A stretch of DNA of 64,000 nt from contig NC_063061.1 of NCBI RefSeq assembly GCF_018812025.1, positions 30,753,986-30,817,985 on the forward strand, given 5' to 3'. How positions within the stretch are numbered: the first letter of the stretch is position 1; every line of letters starts with the position of its first letter. The notes below the pieces were generated by a model. The model had not been told where the DNA came from and searched no databases. It saw nothing but the letters and a program-made list of their open reading frames with translations. Shown piece by piece: positions 31,660 to 44,900 of this stretch. Made by a program: the position numbers and the translations under genes. Source of the stretch: Megalobrama amblycephala. Taxonomy: Eukaryota; Chordata; Actinopteri; Cypriniformes; Xenocyprididae.

Positions 31660-33990
31660 AGGTACAGATCACTCAAAAATGAGAGTTTTATCAATTTAAT
31701 CGGACTTATGTCATTCCAAATTCATATTATTGTCTTTTTTCCATGAGACAAAAAAATCAGATGTTCAGCAGAATGTCTGAGCTGCTCTTCCAGTGAAAGT
31801 GGATGGTGATTTATACAGCCAAGCAGTAAAAAAAGACAAAAAGCACCAAAGAATGAGAGTTCAAAGTCATCTAAAGCCCCCCCAAAAATTGTCTATGCTC
31901 ATTTGTTTTTGTGTCAAAAATAGCATTTATCAAGCCAAGTTGGGCATCTCTGAGGACAAACTATATTGGTTCTCACGTCACATGACCGAACATGATGCGA
32001 CAAGTTGCGACTGTCAATGACACTTGAGAATTGCATAAGGCTTAAAGGGACAGTTCATCCTAAAATGAGAATTCTGTCAGAATTTACTCACCTTCATGTC
32101 ATTCCCAGTCCATATTATATTCTCTTGAGAAACACAACATGAGATGTTTGGTAGAATGTCCGAGCTGCTCTTCCAGTGGGTGGTTATTTAGCCAAGCTGT
32201 AAAAAAAAGACAAAAAGCACCATAAAATGAGAGTTGTCCACCATATTACAAGACTTTTGAAGCCATATGATAGACTTGTGTAAGAAACAGATAAAAAAAT
32301 TAAAGGTGCCATCAAATTGAAAATTGAATTTACCTCGGCATAGTTGAATAACAAGAGTTCAGTACATGGAAATGACATACAGTAAGTCTCAAACTCCATT
32401 GTTTCCTCCTTCTTATATAAATCTCATTTGTTTAAAAGACCTCTGAAGAACAGGCGAATCTCAACATAACACCGACTGTTACGTAACAGTCGGGATCATT
32501 AATATGTACGCCCCAATATTTGCATATGCCAGCCCATATTCAAGGCATTACACAAGGGCAGCCAGTATTAACGTCTGGATGTGCACAGCTGAATCATCAG
32601 ACTAGGTAAGCAAGCAAGGACAACAGCAAAAAATGGCAGATGGAGCAATAATAACTGACATGATCCATGATATCATGATATTTTTAGTGATATTTGTTAA
32701 CTGTCTTTCTAAATGTTTCGTTAGCATGTTGCTAATGTACTGTTAAATGTGGTTAAAGTTACCATCGTTTATTACTGTATTCACGGAGACAAGAGAGCCG
32801 TCGCTATTTTCATTTTTAAACACTTGCAGTCTGTATTCATAATTCATAATTCATAATTCATAAACACAACTTCATTCTTTATAAATCTCTCCAACAGTGT
32901 AGCATTAGCCGTTAGCCACGGAGCACTATCAAACTCATTCAGAATCAAATGTAAACATCCAAATAAATACTATACTCACATAATCCGATGTATGCATGCA
33001 GCATGCATGACGAACACTTTGTAAAGATCCATTTTGAGGGTTATATTAGCTGCGTGAACTTTGTTTATGCAGTGATAGAGTCGAGAGCCCGGAAGGGGGC
33101 GGAGAGCGTGTGATTTAAAGGGGCCGCAGCCTGAATCGGCGCATTTCTAATTATGCCTCAAAATAGGCAGTTATTTTGTTCAGTTAATTGGGGTATTTTG
33201 AGCTGCAACTTCACAGACACATTCAGGGGTCATCTTAGACTTATATTACATCTTGTAAAAAAACGTTCGATGGCACCTTTAAGCCACCAGATCTCACGCC
33301 AGGATGGACGTCACTGAGCCCAAACGCTATTGGTTCTCGCATGTCACATGACCAATCGTGATATGGAAAGTTGAAAAAAATGTGTCTGTAAAAGACATTT
33401 GAGAACTACATAAGGCTTAAAGGGACAGTTTGTCCAAAAATGAGAATTCTGTCAGAATTTACTCACCTTCATGTCATTCCCAGTCCATATTATATTCTCT
33501 CTTTTGTGAAGCGCAACATGAGATGTTCGATAGAATGCCCAAGCTGCTTTTCCAGCAAAAGTGGGTGGATATTTAGCCAAGCTGTAAAAAAAGACAAAAA
33601 AGCACCATAAAATGAGAGTTGTGCACCATATGACAAGACAAGAAACAGATAAAAAATTAAGCCATCAGATCTCACGCCAGGATGGACGTCACTGAGCCCA
33701 AAAGCTATTGGTTTTTCGCATATCACATGACCAATAGTGATATGGAAAGTTTACTGTAAAAGACATTTCAGAACTGCATAAGGCTTAAAGGGACAGTTTG
33801 TCCAAAAATAAAATTTCTGTCATCATGATAATTAGTTATTTTGATATTTTTCACAAAAGAAGATATTTTGAAGAACGTCAGATTCAAATTGCACATACAA
33901 AAACTGTTGAAACAAAATATTTTTCATCATGTTCTGCAGAAGAATAACATGAGGGTAAGTAAATAATATAAGAATTTTCTATTTTGCGTG
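31660..33990. repeat. Tandem array of ~370-400-bp units
   Basis: Three units begin at about 31661, 32041 and 33417, each starting 'taaaggkacag' and containing 'gtcattccca/aattcatatta', 'gagctgctcttccagt', 'aaaagacaaaaagcacca', 'atgagagtt', 'ggatggacgtcactgagccc' and 'cacatgacc'. A partial fourth starts at about 33785. Unit 2 is interrupted by a TTAA element (32300-33282). No coding capacity. Confidence 0.8.
32300..33282 (-). mobile_element. TTAA-flanked non-autonomous DNA transposon, copy D
   Basis: Ends TTAA-AGGTGCCATC and GATGGCACCT-TTAA. Homologous end to end with copy C (23426-24391), in the opposite orientation. Inserted within unit 2 of the tandem array; the matching site in unit 3 (about 33645-33670) is empty and carries a single TTAA. 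Confidence 0.9.
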
Positions 33991-36345
33991 AACTGTCTCT
34001 TTAAATTTTGGTCTGTTTCTCATACGAAGCTATCTAATCAGAAGCTTCAGAAAACTGAGTATAGAGTATGAGTCGAATGGACTACTTTAGTGGATTGAAA
34101 CGACCTAAGGGGAAGGTAAAAGATTACAAAAATGATGTACTATAAGAACAATGTGTTTACACTTCAGGATATGGATGTCCAACCGGCCTGAACATACGCC
34201 ACAGCATGCAGTGTTTGTTTTCTGCCATCGTTCGGTTCTATGCCACACTATGTTATTCGACAGTTTTACATAAGAGAAGCCCGCAGAGGATCTGGGCTGA
34301 GATCAGTCTACAGCCAAAGCGGAGAGGCAATGCTAATTAATCATCTTCTCTTTCAGCCTCCTACTGATCCCTCTGGCACATGGAGAATAGCTCCCCATGC
34401 TTTAAAAGAGAGAGAGAGAGAGAGACAGATAGAGAGAGAGAGAGAAATTCAGATAAAGTTGGCTTATGACACCAGGAACTGAACAATTTCAGATATGATT
34501 CTGATTTTTTCACATTAAGATGCCAGCATGCAGTGTCATATAAAACGGAAGACCTTTAGCAAAGGGGGCGGAGGTGCTATCTGTAACCTTTGACTAGCTC
34601 GGAGGAGGCCAAACAAACAAACAAACATAAAAATCTGAGCTTTGCTGCGTTTGTGCATGCGAGGCTGAGCAGTACCTGGCTCTCGTCCAGCAGCTCAGTA
34701 TCTCTGAAGACCTCAGGCTGAGCTCTCTAAACAGTAAGTTGTTATCTGCAGCTCAGCACAGGAAACCCTGGACCATTTCCCATCAGGCACTGTTGTGGAC
34801 GCCTCCCCCTCTGGCACTGCAACAGAGGGGTCCTTTAGGAATGTGGAAACTGGGAGAAAATGTGGACTGTGTTTTAAGCAAGTAGTTATGCAGGAGAGAT
34901 AAGATAATACTGAGACACACAAACGGTTTAAATGTGTACATCTGAGTGATATGACATGATATAATCCCCTACATGCTCATTAGAATAATCTATGATCTAT
35001 TATAAATGATAAGCAGAAACATTTTCACCTTCCATTTACATTTGTGTTGAACAATGAGAGACATTGATCACCCAAACTGACATTAAAATACCAAGAAATA
35101 AACTTACTTCTGAATACAAAATTGGTCTATATCTCAGAATAATCATCACAGTTCACTAATATGATTGGCTAATGTATAATGCAAAATGTTACATTATGCA
35201 AATATTCTGTATGCAACACCCATATGACCTACTACATCTGCCAAAATCTGCAACAAACAGCAGAGCACACTACACTCCAACAATGCAATGTGTTTGAATT
35301 GAATGTTCTCTTTCTCTCTCTGACTGCCAATAGTGGCACATTTTTACTCAAAAACTGGATTAAGGATGCAAAATAACTATTTCTGGTATGATAACTAGAC
35401 AAAGTTTAAATTAACAATTAACCATGCAACACTGGTCATGGGACAACCGTGCAGCATATTGTTTAATATTGCATATTTTACATATTATTTTAAAAACAGT
35501 AGGTAGTATACAGTATATACTGTGCAGTACACTGGTCCTCCATTCTGAACAGCGACTTAATACATACATGAAAAATCAAGTGCTGCACTTACCAGATCTG
35601 TACTGTAGATGTCGCTGTGTTCAATACTCATCCATCGACGTGACTGAGAGATAATTGTAATCATTCATAGTAAAATATACAATTGAGAAAGTTATTTTAG
35701 TATGATTCAGATACTATTATAGTTTTAACTGATAGTTTGAATTAGTTTTTATTTTCATATTTTTGTTTTATTTTTAATTTCAAGGTTTTAGTAATTTTGT
35801 TGTGTTTTTGACATTTTTTATAGTTTTTTTTTTTTTTATGTCTATATGTCTTTTATTATTTTCTTTTTTCAGTTTTAGTTGTAGTTATTTTAGTACATCA
35901 AGTTAAACTAAATGAAAATAAGAAATATTGCCTTGGCAACTAGCTGAAATTGTGTTTTTTAAAGATTTATTTATATATTTTATTTCAGTTAATGTTCTTT
36001 TTTTTCAAGTAACAAAAATTATTTTTATGGTTTTGTTTTTAGTTATAGATAACTGTAATATAGTACAAAACACTGTTACTCTATTTTAACCTCAATAAAT
36101 TTCAAATTATTCCACATTATATTAAGGTAATTTGTCCAGTTGCATTGTACTTTATATACACAGTTAGGTAAAAAAAAGAAAAGTAAAAAAAGACTGCACT
36201 AACATTTCATGTTGAATGATGAAATGGTGCAATGTCTTGCAAAAGTCATGAAAACAACTAATATTTTGTGAAAACTGAATAGAGATTGTGGAACTATCAA
36301 AAGATTTGTGAATGATTTAGCAGAACCTGGTCTGATAAAGGCTTA
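33991..36345. other. Gene-free stretch
   Basis: No gene seen. An (AG)n tract lies at about 34407-34444. About 34540-34900 is GC-richer and not obviously repetitive. About 35660-36120 is A/T-rich low-complexity sequence. Confidence 0.4.
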
Positions 36346-36514
36346 TTAAAGGGTTAGTTCTGTCATTTATTACTCACCCTCATGTCGTTACACACCCGTA
36401 AGAACTTCGTTCATCTTCAGAACACAAATTAAGATATTTTTGATGAAATCCGATGGCTCAGTGAGGCCTCCGTTGCCAGAGGTGGGTAGATTTACTTAGT
36501 TACATTTACATTAC

Positions 36515-36608
36515 GCAGAATTCTCTGTTAAACCGCAGATATCAGATCAAACAGTGACGACGTGGAAACTGCTTGATCTGATATCTGAGGTTTACCAGAG
36601 AATTCTGC
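36515..36608. other. 36-bp-arm hairpin
   Basis: 36515-36550 and 36573-36608 are inverted repeats with about two mismatches ('gcagaattctctg', 'gatatcagatcaa'), separated by a 22-bp loop. It lies inside the DNA element at 36346-39066. Confidence 0.85.
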
Positions 36609-36662
36609 AATGAAGGTAAATACTTCTCACAAGATTTCACAGCGATGTTATTAACTCCGTGG

Positions 36663-38140
36663 TAGGGATGGGCGATATTATCGTTTGCGATATATACCGT
36701 TGAAAATTGTCCTCACGATAAAAATTTGTCTCCTCGCGATAATTACGATAAGTCTAGTTGTTGACGTAGTTTCGTGCGCGACCGATTCACTGTTCAAGTG
36801 CGGAGTGAAACAAGCATGACGGAAGGCAGACGTGAGGCTGAGGAGCAGCTTGTTGTTAAGCGAGGAGCTACCTCTACAATTTGGAACTGGTTTGGCTATA
36901 GAAAATCAGATGCGGAGCAAACTACCATAATCACTATAAACAAATGTTCAATAAATGAGCCGTATGTTATTCACGCCGTCATCACCCGGGTGTAGATAGC
37001 GCGAGTCCTGGTGAGACCTGAACATCTCACGTTGCTACTGTGTTTAAACTAAACTCATTTAAACCTTGCCACTTTAAACATTCAACTGTAAGACGCTAAG
37101 GAGAACTCGCGCGTGCTGTGAGGAGATTTGTGTGTACTCATCCGAAGCGCGTACATGGAGAGCTGCGTGACGGCTGTATTTTGTAAACTATCTGAAGACA
37201 TAGTTGGGATTGTTACTTTTTGATACAGGGCTGTTACGGTCGGCATGACAACCGTGCCACCGCGGTCATGTGACATTGAGATATGTATAAATATGAGATA
37301 TGTTTATATATCTCAGAGGTCGCGTTAACCGATTTTTTTTTTTTTTTTTTTTTTGCAATGACGGAAAAAATATGTAGGCCGTCCGTCATTTTGACAGATT
37401 ACTGAGGCTGATGTAGCCTGTAAATGTAATTCCCACTCTTGTCCAGTAGGTGGTGAGTGCGCTCCAGTGTGGCAGCAGAGCGCGAGTTCAGTCTCCAGAA
37501 TAAAATGATGCGTTTGATTACAGTCTATGGATTACACACGGGCAAGCACTCAGTTTAGGTATATTTTATAATAATAAAGTTATGATACTTATACTTGCAT
37601 AATTCAGTTTCTAATCCAGTTCTTTTTTTTTTTTAATTGTTCATTTTGTTATTTTGCTTGCTGACTATCAAGTTTATGGTCAACGAATTCTGATGTATTG
37701 CCTAAGTTAACGTAATGTTAAGTGAAATAGTTTGCAACACTGACTGAACTGATGATTTCGGTAAGCTACTGTGTCTTTCAACATATTATCGTGTATTTCG
37801 TTCTGCAAAGAGGAAAGGATGATCAAGCTGTTCAAGATGAAAACTGAGAAGTGACACAGTCTTTGTTCAACTTTCTTTTCATAATATAAATAAAGGCATA
37901 GCCTAGGCCTATTAACTTATCCTGCAAGTTCATGAATAAAAATGAAAATGTGGACGAAATCAGAAGCTATTAAATGTCGTATCATTATAATATAAAAATT
38001 AAAATGACGGGTAATAATTGATTATGACAGATTTTTTACTGTTCGTCAAAATTATATATATTATCGTCATTGGTATCGTTATTGCAATAAATACCTGAAA
38101 TTATCGTGATAATTTTTTTAGGCCATATCGCCCATCCCTA
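36663..38140 (+). mobile_element. hAT element with 8-bp target duplication
   Basis: Terminal repeats TAGGGATGGGCGATAT and its exact complement. Flanked by identical 8-bp CTCCGTGG (36655-36662 and 38141-38148). 1478 bp long, far shorter than an autonomous hAT, so internally deleted. T-rich tracts lie at 37329-37354. Confidence 0.95.
36816..36995 (+). pseudogene. Truncated BED-finger start of a hAT transposase
   Basis: The frame MTEGRREAEEQLVVKRGA is followed by STIWNWFGYRKSDAEQT. This is the N-terminal edge of a ZBED/hAT transposase BED domain (the W-x-x-F/Y-G-Y motif). The zinc-binding CxxC and HxxxH that should follow are absent; the frame runs into unrelated sequence and stops at 36995. 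It fits the internally deleted element it lies in. Confidence 0.7.
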
Positions 38141-39066
38141 CTCCGTGGTGAATTCAAGCGCTTCCTTCACAGCACTGTGCAGTCTGGAAACCATGAGAAA
38201 CATTGTGCCACTAACACTAACAGAAATAACTTGTGGCAGAAATTATATAATGTTTTCGAATGCTTTTCCTAGCAATTCGAAGCTTTAACTCTATACCGCA
38301 CGCATTATGATAGAGCTATAGAAAAAAATATTTGACTCTTTTTCTTTTCTTAGTATGGCTTAACTTGAAGTGCTGTAAAAAAAAAAAAAAAAAAAAAAAA
38401 TTGGAAAAAATATTATTTTAAGGTACTTTATGATATGTTGCCTTAAGGCAACAACATACAATAGTGGACATAACTTAGAATAAGTGTAAGTTTACTTATA
38501 GTTAATATTTTTCCTCAGAAATTTTGTTTTTATTGATTTAACTGGTGCTATTATATGTAACAGTAATTATAAACAACACCTTATACATACTTTCCAACAT
38601 CTTGTGCTTTTATTTATTGCATTCTTTTTTGCTGAATAATGCTTTATATTCTTTGAATTTCATTACATTTTTCATAAATATTATTTAAATTGCAAAGCAG
38701 TTATGAGTGCGAGCACGTCAAGAGTTTTTTCTTTCTTCTTTCAAATGTAGCTGTATAAGTTATTATTATACAAAGCAAAGGACATGCAGTGATATTTGGG
38801 CTTCAGATGCCAGAAATAATAATAATAATAATAATTAATAATAATAATAATCTTGTCTCTTCTGTGTTCAGTGCAAAGATATCTAATTATGATAATAATT
38901 TAAATATCTACCTAAATAATAACTATTGTATAATTTGATTGTATTGTTGTATCCTATATATATTATTGTATATATAACGAAGGTCTTACGGGTGTGGAAC
39001 GACATGAGGGTGAGTAATTAATGACAGAATTTTCATTTTTTTTTTTTGGGTGAACTAACCCTTTAA

Positions 39067-40109
39067 GGAAAGTTTGTAGGAAACAAATCAACTGTATGAA
39101 AACAAATCAACTGTATGAATCTCAGGAGATTAGGAGAAAGAGAGTGTGTGTGAAATGTGAATTCTCTCACTGACCAACAACAAACCTGCTTCAACATGCT
39201 CAGCTGAACCGGTTTGACCAGTTGCTGTGTTTATAATACACAAGACACAAAGACATTCGCAGACTGGTCCTATTTTTAAAATATAGGACAACACACACTC
39301 ATAAAAGATTCAAGACCCCAACACACACAGCTGTAAACAGTCCGTGATTGTGCGTTGAGAAATTACCCTGAATATTAAATAGCAGGTGTCGGCATAGTCT
39401 GTATGTGTTCAAACAGCCAACTGAGAGATGTTGAGACTATTTTGTGTTGTTTGCACTTAAAACCACATACATTTCAATAGTTTCTCCCATTTAAATCAGT
39501 CAGGAAATGATCCGAAATGTCAATACTTACTTCCTACAGTCAAATCTGACTCACCAACGCTCTTTAATTCACAGGTTATGACATATATCTGTCCATCACA
39601 GATTCATTTTCTCTCACTCTAGTTTATTTACCTCTGAACTCTGTTCTTCCAGGGAAAATGCAAAGCTGAATAACAGGTTGTTAGACACAGCGAGGCTGGA
39701 AAGAGAGAGTGCAGAGACAAAGAAAGAGAGGACAGAGAGAGGGAGAGAGAGATGAGAGAAAGATAAATAACGTCTTCCTCTCTGTGCTGTCAGTGTTATG
39801 CAATAGGAACTTCGCTCGCTTTAAACACTGCTGGTCTCTTATAAACAGCAAAGTCCAAAGTTCACAATCTTTCTGTCTTTTAAAAGAGCTAGATGTTTGC
39901 TTTTTACCTTAAAATATCTATACAGGAAAACCTAAAAGTAGCATTTGCTAAGGCAAGTGTCACTATTACTCATACTTCAAGTTAGAGATTTGAACAAACA
40001 TCTAACCTATAAGTATTAAACTTGCATCCTGCTTTGTTTACGTTACTGACATTAATTACTTAAAATTGTAATTGTGTAATTTTTGAGGAAATGTTTGCTA
40101 TTACTTTCC
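39067..40109. other. Gene-free stretch
   Basis: No gene seen. Purine-rich sequence (GA-rich) lies at about 39695-39765; the rest is AT-rich with no recognised repeats. Confidence 0.4.
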
Positions 40110-41040
40110 TAAAGCCCTGGGTATACTTCATTTTTTTACGCACGGTCAAACGCATAGCCATGCAAAGTATACTTCACTTGACTCGTACGTGTACCAAAGT
40201 CCCTTTAAGACAAGTCATTTCACTCGGCGGCCATCTTTGAAACGCCTCTCGGGCATCATGGGCATCATGCAATCTCTTTGAATGGGGAAACATCAAATTC
40301 TCCAAAACTGTTCGCCAACCTTACGATTAAATTTCATATTCGAAATCACCAATGAAATCTAACAACAACCGGCTCATAAATTTAGTTTCTAAACGCTCGA
40401 ATCATGACAAAAAAAATGTATTTTTCAGGCTGGTTCAAGCTAATGCGCAGACCTAAATGCGCGTCTCTTCGGAGGCGCGAGTCTGGCTGTTTCTATAGAA
40501 ACCGGTGATTCTAACGGCCGCTGAAGTGACGCGATGACTTTACCAGTCGGCGATTGGCTCTTATTTAGAAGGCGGGACTTATTCCGCCATATTGCGCGTT
40601 ACACTTTCTCCCATTCAAAACAATACGACGTCTTGCACGTCTTGTGTTATTCTATAGACCAGGGGTCATCAACTATATTTGTCCAAGGGCCAGAATTTTT
40701 CACTGCAGACACTGTAAGGGCCAGATACTCGTAATATAAAATAAAATTTGAATTGTATCCTAATATGTTATTATTTGATATACTAATTCTAATTCCAAAT
40801 TTATGTTATTTTTTACATATTACCTACTGCAGCAAGCCACCAGGGGGCGATAGCGATATTTTAGGCTTCATATTTGTGAGGCTGTCAAGCTGTCCATCAC
40901 TGTCACGCAATTGTGCGAAAATCCCAGGCAAGGAAAATTTTGACATTTGTGAAAAAATGAGCACGTGAAACAATAAAAGATGTCCAATGAGAGAACGCGT
41001 TTATCATCATTCTTGACTGAAGGCAGGCTATGGCACAAGC

Positions 41041-41769
41041 TGTAACAGCCCGGTTGAAATAATAAAGGATTTAGCTCCTCCACTGATGTTGTACTATTTC
41101 TTCTCTTTGTTTATTGTTCTTATTAATTCCACAACACCCACAACACCGTCACAACACCGTAAGAGCTAGAACAGATGAATAAACAATATTGTAATTTGTA
41201 AATAATTCACATTCATGTAAATGAAACAAAACAATTGACCATATAGCAAAAAAATTACGAAATTAATACTAACATTTATCCTAAACAACATAAAATTACT
41301 CATAAATCAAGCAAATACATATAAAACAATAAAAAAGACAAAGTACACTATATCTATGTAAGTATAAATATACATGGATACCTTGTTCTCCTTTCCAACC
41401 AGGTACTAAACAATAAAGAAAGATACTACAAAAATAAAACAACAAATAGAGACTAGATGCCTAATTTACTTTAAAGTATCCTTAATACTATTATCACGCT
41501 CCGTGAATCCGTAACCGCATGGTTCCGTGTCTCCGTCTGTCTGCGATCTTCCGTGTATGCGCCTGTTCACTCAAGCGGTCAGTTTTTTCATTTCCGCCAA
41601 GCCGCCTTTCAAAGTAAAGGTCTCTAGGCATAATAACTTAAAGCGGGGAAAATAACATTCCAAAATAAAATAAACCAAACTATTATTAATTAAAATATAG
41701 AATTACTATAAATATCAGAATTATGTATTAATCTGCAAAACTAATTAAAATAACTGAGGGTTAGTTACA
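41041..41769 (-). repeat. 3' LTR of the BEL element
   Basis: Nearly identical to 47897-48627. Differences visible: an extra T and a missing 3-base piece in the 'cacaacacc' region (about 41118-41130) and one A/G change near 41403. Confidence 0.95.
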
Positions 41770-41780
41770 CTCCCACCAAA
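41770..41780 (-). other. Polypurine tract of the BEL element
   Basis: On the minus strand GGTGGGAG lies directly against the 3' LTR, the position of the plus-strand DNA primer. Confidence 0.6.
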
Positions 41781-41935
41781 TCATGAGGGACTAAATTGTT
41801 AAACTTTAATCATGAATGATTTCTCTCCTTTTTTTTAATGAATTAGCCATTGTTACTTAGCCTAGATTTAAGGAAAACAAAGAACCAAGCATATTCTATT
41901 ATGAACTGTTTTACTCAAAGGATATGTCAAGGAGT

Positions 41936-44900
41936 TTAAGCTGCTTCCAGCAACAGGACCAGCTTCTGCACTGGCCGCTCAACTATTGATGGCTTGTGCA
42001 GACGTTTACCATCCTTCCCCAGTTTTCTGTCACCAAAACGTATCTTCACTCTTCTCACCAAACCATCCTTGTCAACGACAGTCTCAATAACTTCTGCCAA
42101 ACGCCACTCATTCCTGGGCAGATCGTCTGCCTTCTCCAGAACTATATCCCCAACTTGCATGTTCCTTCTTGGTGTAAGCCAGCATTGTCTTGTTGCAATG
42201 TTAGACACATATTCCTTCTGCCAACGGCCCCAAAATTGCTCAGCTAAGTATTGGACATGTCGCCATCTCTTGCGAGCATATATATCTTCTCTGACAAACT
42301 TGCCAGGAGGTGGTAAGGCTTGGGTAGTTTTCAGTGTGAGAAGGTGATTTGGGGTAAGGGGTTCAGGACTTTTAGGATCATTCAGATTGTCTACTGTGAG
42401 CGGTCGGCTATTTACAATTGCCATTGCTTCGTAGAAGAAGGTCCGAAGGGAAGAATCATCAAGCCTTCCAGAAGATAGGGACAGAATGGAATGTAGAACA
42501 TTTCTCACAGTTCTAATCTGTCTCTCCCAAACTCCTCCTGTGTGACTTGAGTGGGGTGCGTTAAAGACAAAGTCACATTGTTTTTCTGCTAAGAATGTTA
42601 CCAGACGGTTGGTGTCAATCTCTTTCATGGCCTTAGCAAACTCATTTTTGGCGCCAATGAAATTACTGCCTTGGTCGCACCTTATTTGACGGACTGATCC
42701 TCTGATAGCGATGAAACAACGCAGGCCATTGATAAACGTATCCGTGGACATGTCATCCAGCATCTCAATATGGATGGCTCTGCAACAGAAACAGGTAAAG
42801 AGAAGTCCATACCTCTTGAATGATTTACGACCTTGTCTGGTATTAAAAGGGCCAAAAACATCCATTCCGCAGTACGTGAATGGAGGAGATGGATCTATAC
42901 GCTCGGAGGGCAGGTTAGCCATTTTTTGCTCTTCTGTGGGCCTGCGCAACTTGCGACATCTCACACACTGTCGTACAAAGGAGGCTACAGTCCTATTTAC
43001 TCCTGTTATCCAAAATCCTCTTGATCTGATCTCATTTATAGTCAAGCCCTTTCCTTGATGCTCAGTTTTTTCATGACAATCAGCGATCAGAAGTTTTGTA
43101 AGATGGTGTTCCTTTGGAATTATCACTGGATGTTTAACTGAGTTAGAGAGAGAAGCATTGCAAAGTCTTCCTCCCACCTTGAGCAATCCGTCATGGTCGA
43201 CAAAGGCGTCTAGATTGTATAGCCTGTTGCTGTGTGGGAGTTGCTTGCCCTTACGGAGTAAGGCTATTTCTTCTGCATACATCTGATTCTGTAAATCCTT
43301 AATGATAATGCACTTTGCATTCTCACGTTCTGCCACGGTACTGTGGTCACTTGATTTGTCCTTCCTGACTCTACGAATTAGACGTGCTACTGCCTGAATG
43401 ACTTTGGACCATGAGGACAACTTTATGAGACGGTTGGATAAGCAGGAATACTGTACTGTTTGGGTGTTCAGTGACTGAGCCTTCTTGACCTCTGGATCTC
43501 CAATAGGAAGTTGTGTGTTCACATCCACAGGCGGAGGTATTTGCCTTTCCCACAAGACATTCGGTCCTCTGAACCAGCTGGAAGTAACCAGATCATTAAC
43601 ACTCATACCTCGTGATGCATAGTCGGCTGGATTTTCATCAGAGGAAATGTATCGCCACTGTTCAGGAGTTGTACTGCGATGAATTCTCTGAACTCGATTT
43701 GCAACGAACGTATGGAAGCGGCGAGCTTCGTTGTTTATGTAGCCTAACACCACTTGAGAGTCAGTCCAGAAATATGCCTCTGCATCTGCAAGGTTCATTT
43801 CTTCCTTAAGCATATCATTCACAGCAACTGACACAACCGCAGCAGTCAACTCTAACCGAGGGATTGTTGTGACCTTAAGTGGGGCTACTCTAGATTTTGC
43901 CATGAGCAAAGAACAATGGATGTCACCTTGTTCGTTCTCAAGCCTAAGGTATGAGCACTGGCCATATCCTCTCGTGCTAGCATCCGAGAAGTGATGAATC
44001 TCTCTTGTTGTGATTCTCCCAAACCCAGCAGGCACAATACAACGAGGCACCTCGATCTTATCTAAGTTAACAAGATCAGCCTTCCACTGCTCCCACCTTG
44101 GCTGCAAACCATCAGGTAAAGGATCATCCCAGCCCATGCCATTTCTGCACATTTCTTGAAGAACAGCCTTTCCTTTGAGCAAGAATGGCGCAAGAAACCC
44201 CAAGGGGTCGAATAACGAGGCCACTGTAGACAGTATGCCTCTACGGGTTGCTGGCTGGTCCTTTAGATTGACACGAAATCTGAAGTTATCCTGTTCCAGA
44301 TGCCAGTAAATGCCCAAGGCTCTTTCCAAAGGCTGGTCAGTGAGGGAAAGATTGACAGCTGTAACATCTACAGCACACTCAGAGGGTGGCATGCTCTCCA
44401 AAACTGCCCTATCGTTAGACACAAACTTATGCAACCTTAAACCTCCTAGTGCACAAAGCTGGCGAGCTTCTTGAGCCAACTGGATGGCCTTCTCTGCACT
44501 TTCAGTGCTGGAGACTCCATCATCCATGTAGAAATCTCGCATAATGAATTGCGAACCAAGGGGGTACAGATGTTCACCTTCTCTCGCAAGATGTTTTAGT
44601 CCGTAGTTTGCGCACCCAGGGGACGACGAGGCACCAAACAGATGTACTCTCATACGGAATGTTTGAGGCTGTGAGTCGAAATCTCCATTTCTCCACCAAA
44701 GAAATCGTAAATAATCTCGATCTGCTTTGTCAACATGGAACTGGTGGAACATCCTCTCAATATCACACATTAAGGCCACTGGATACTGTCTAAACCGCAA
44801 AAGAATGCCAGTCAGGCTGTTCATCAGGTCAGGGCCTGTAAGAAGATGATCGTTCAAGCTGGTTCCCTTGTATCTGGCAGAGCAGTCGAAAACCACTCGC

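Larger units (their letters stand above)
36346..39066. mobile_element. DNA element with AAAGGGTTAGTT ends, interrupted by hAT
   Basis: The left end TTAAAGGGTTAGTT and right end AACTAACCCTTTAA are exact inverted repeats. The subterminal 'tactcaccctcatgtcgtt' is also inverted near the right end ('aacgacatgagggtgagta'). About 1.24 kb remains when the hAT insertion at 36663-38140 is removed. No transposase in the remaining sequence. (AAT)n at about 38817-38850 and an A-run at 38378-38400 lie inside. Confidence 0.8.

Noticed and set aside
34240..34482. 80-codon frame ending in Arg-Glu repeats
   Set aside because: Generated by an (AG)n tract.
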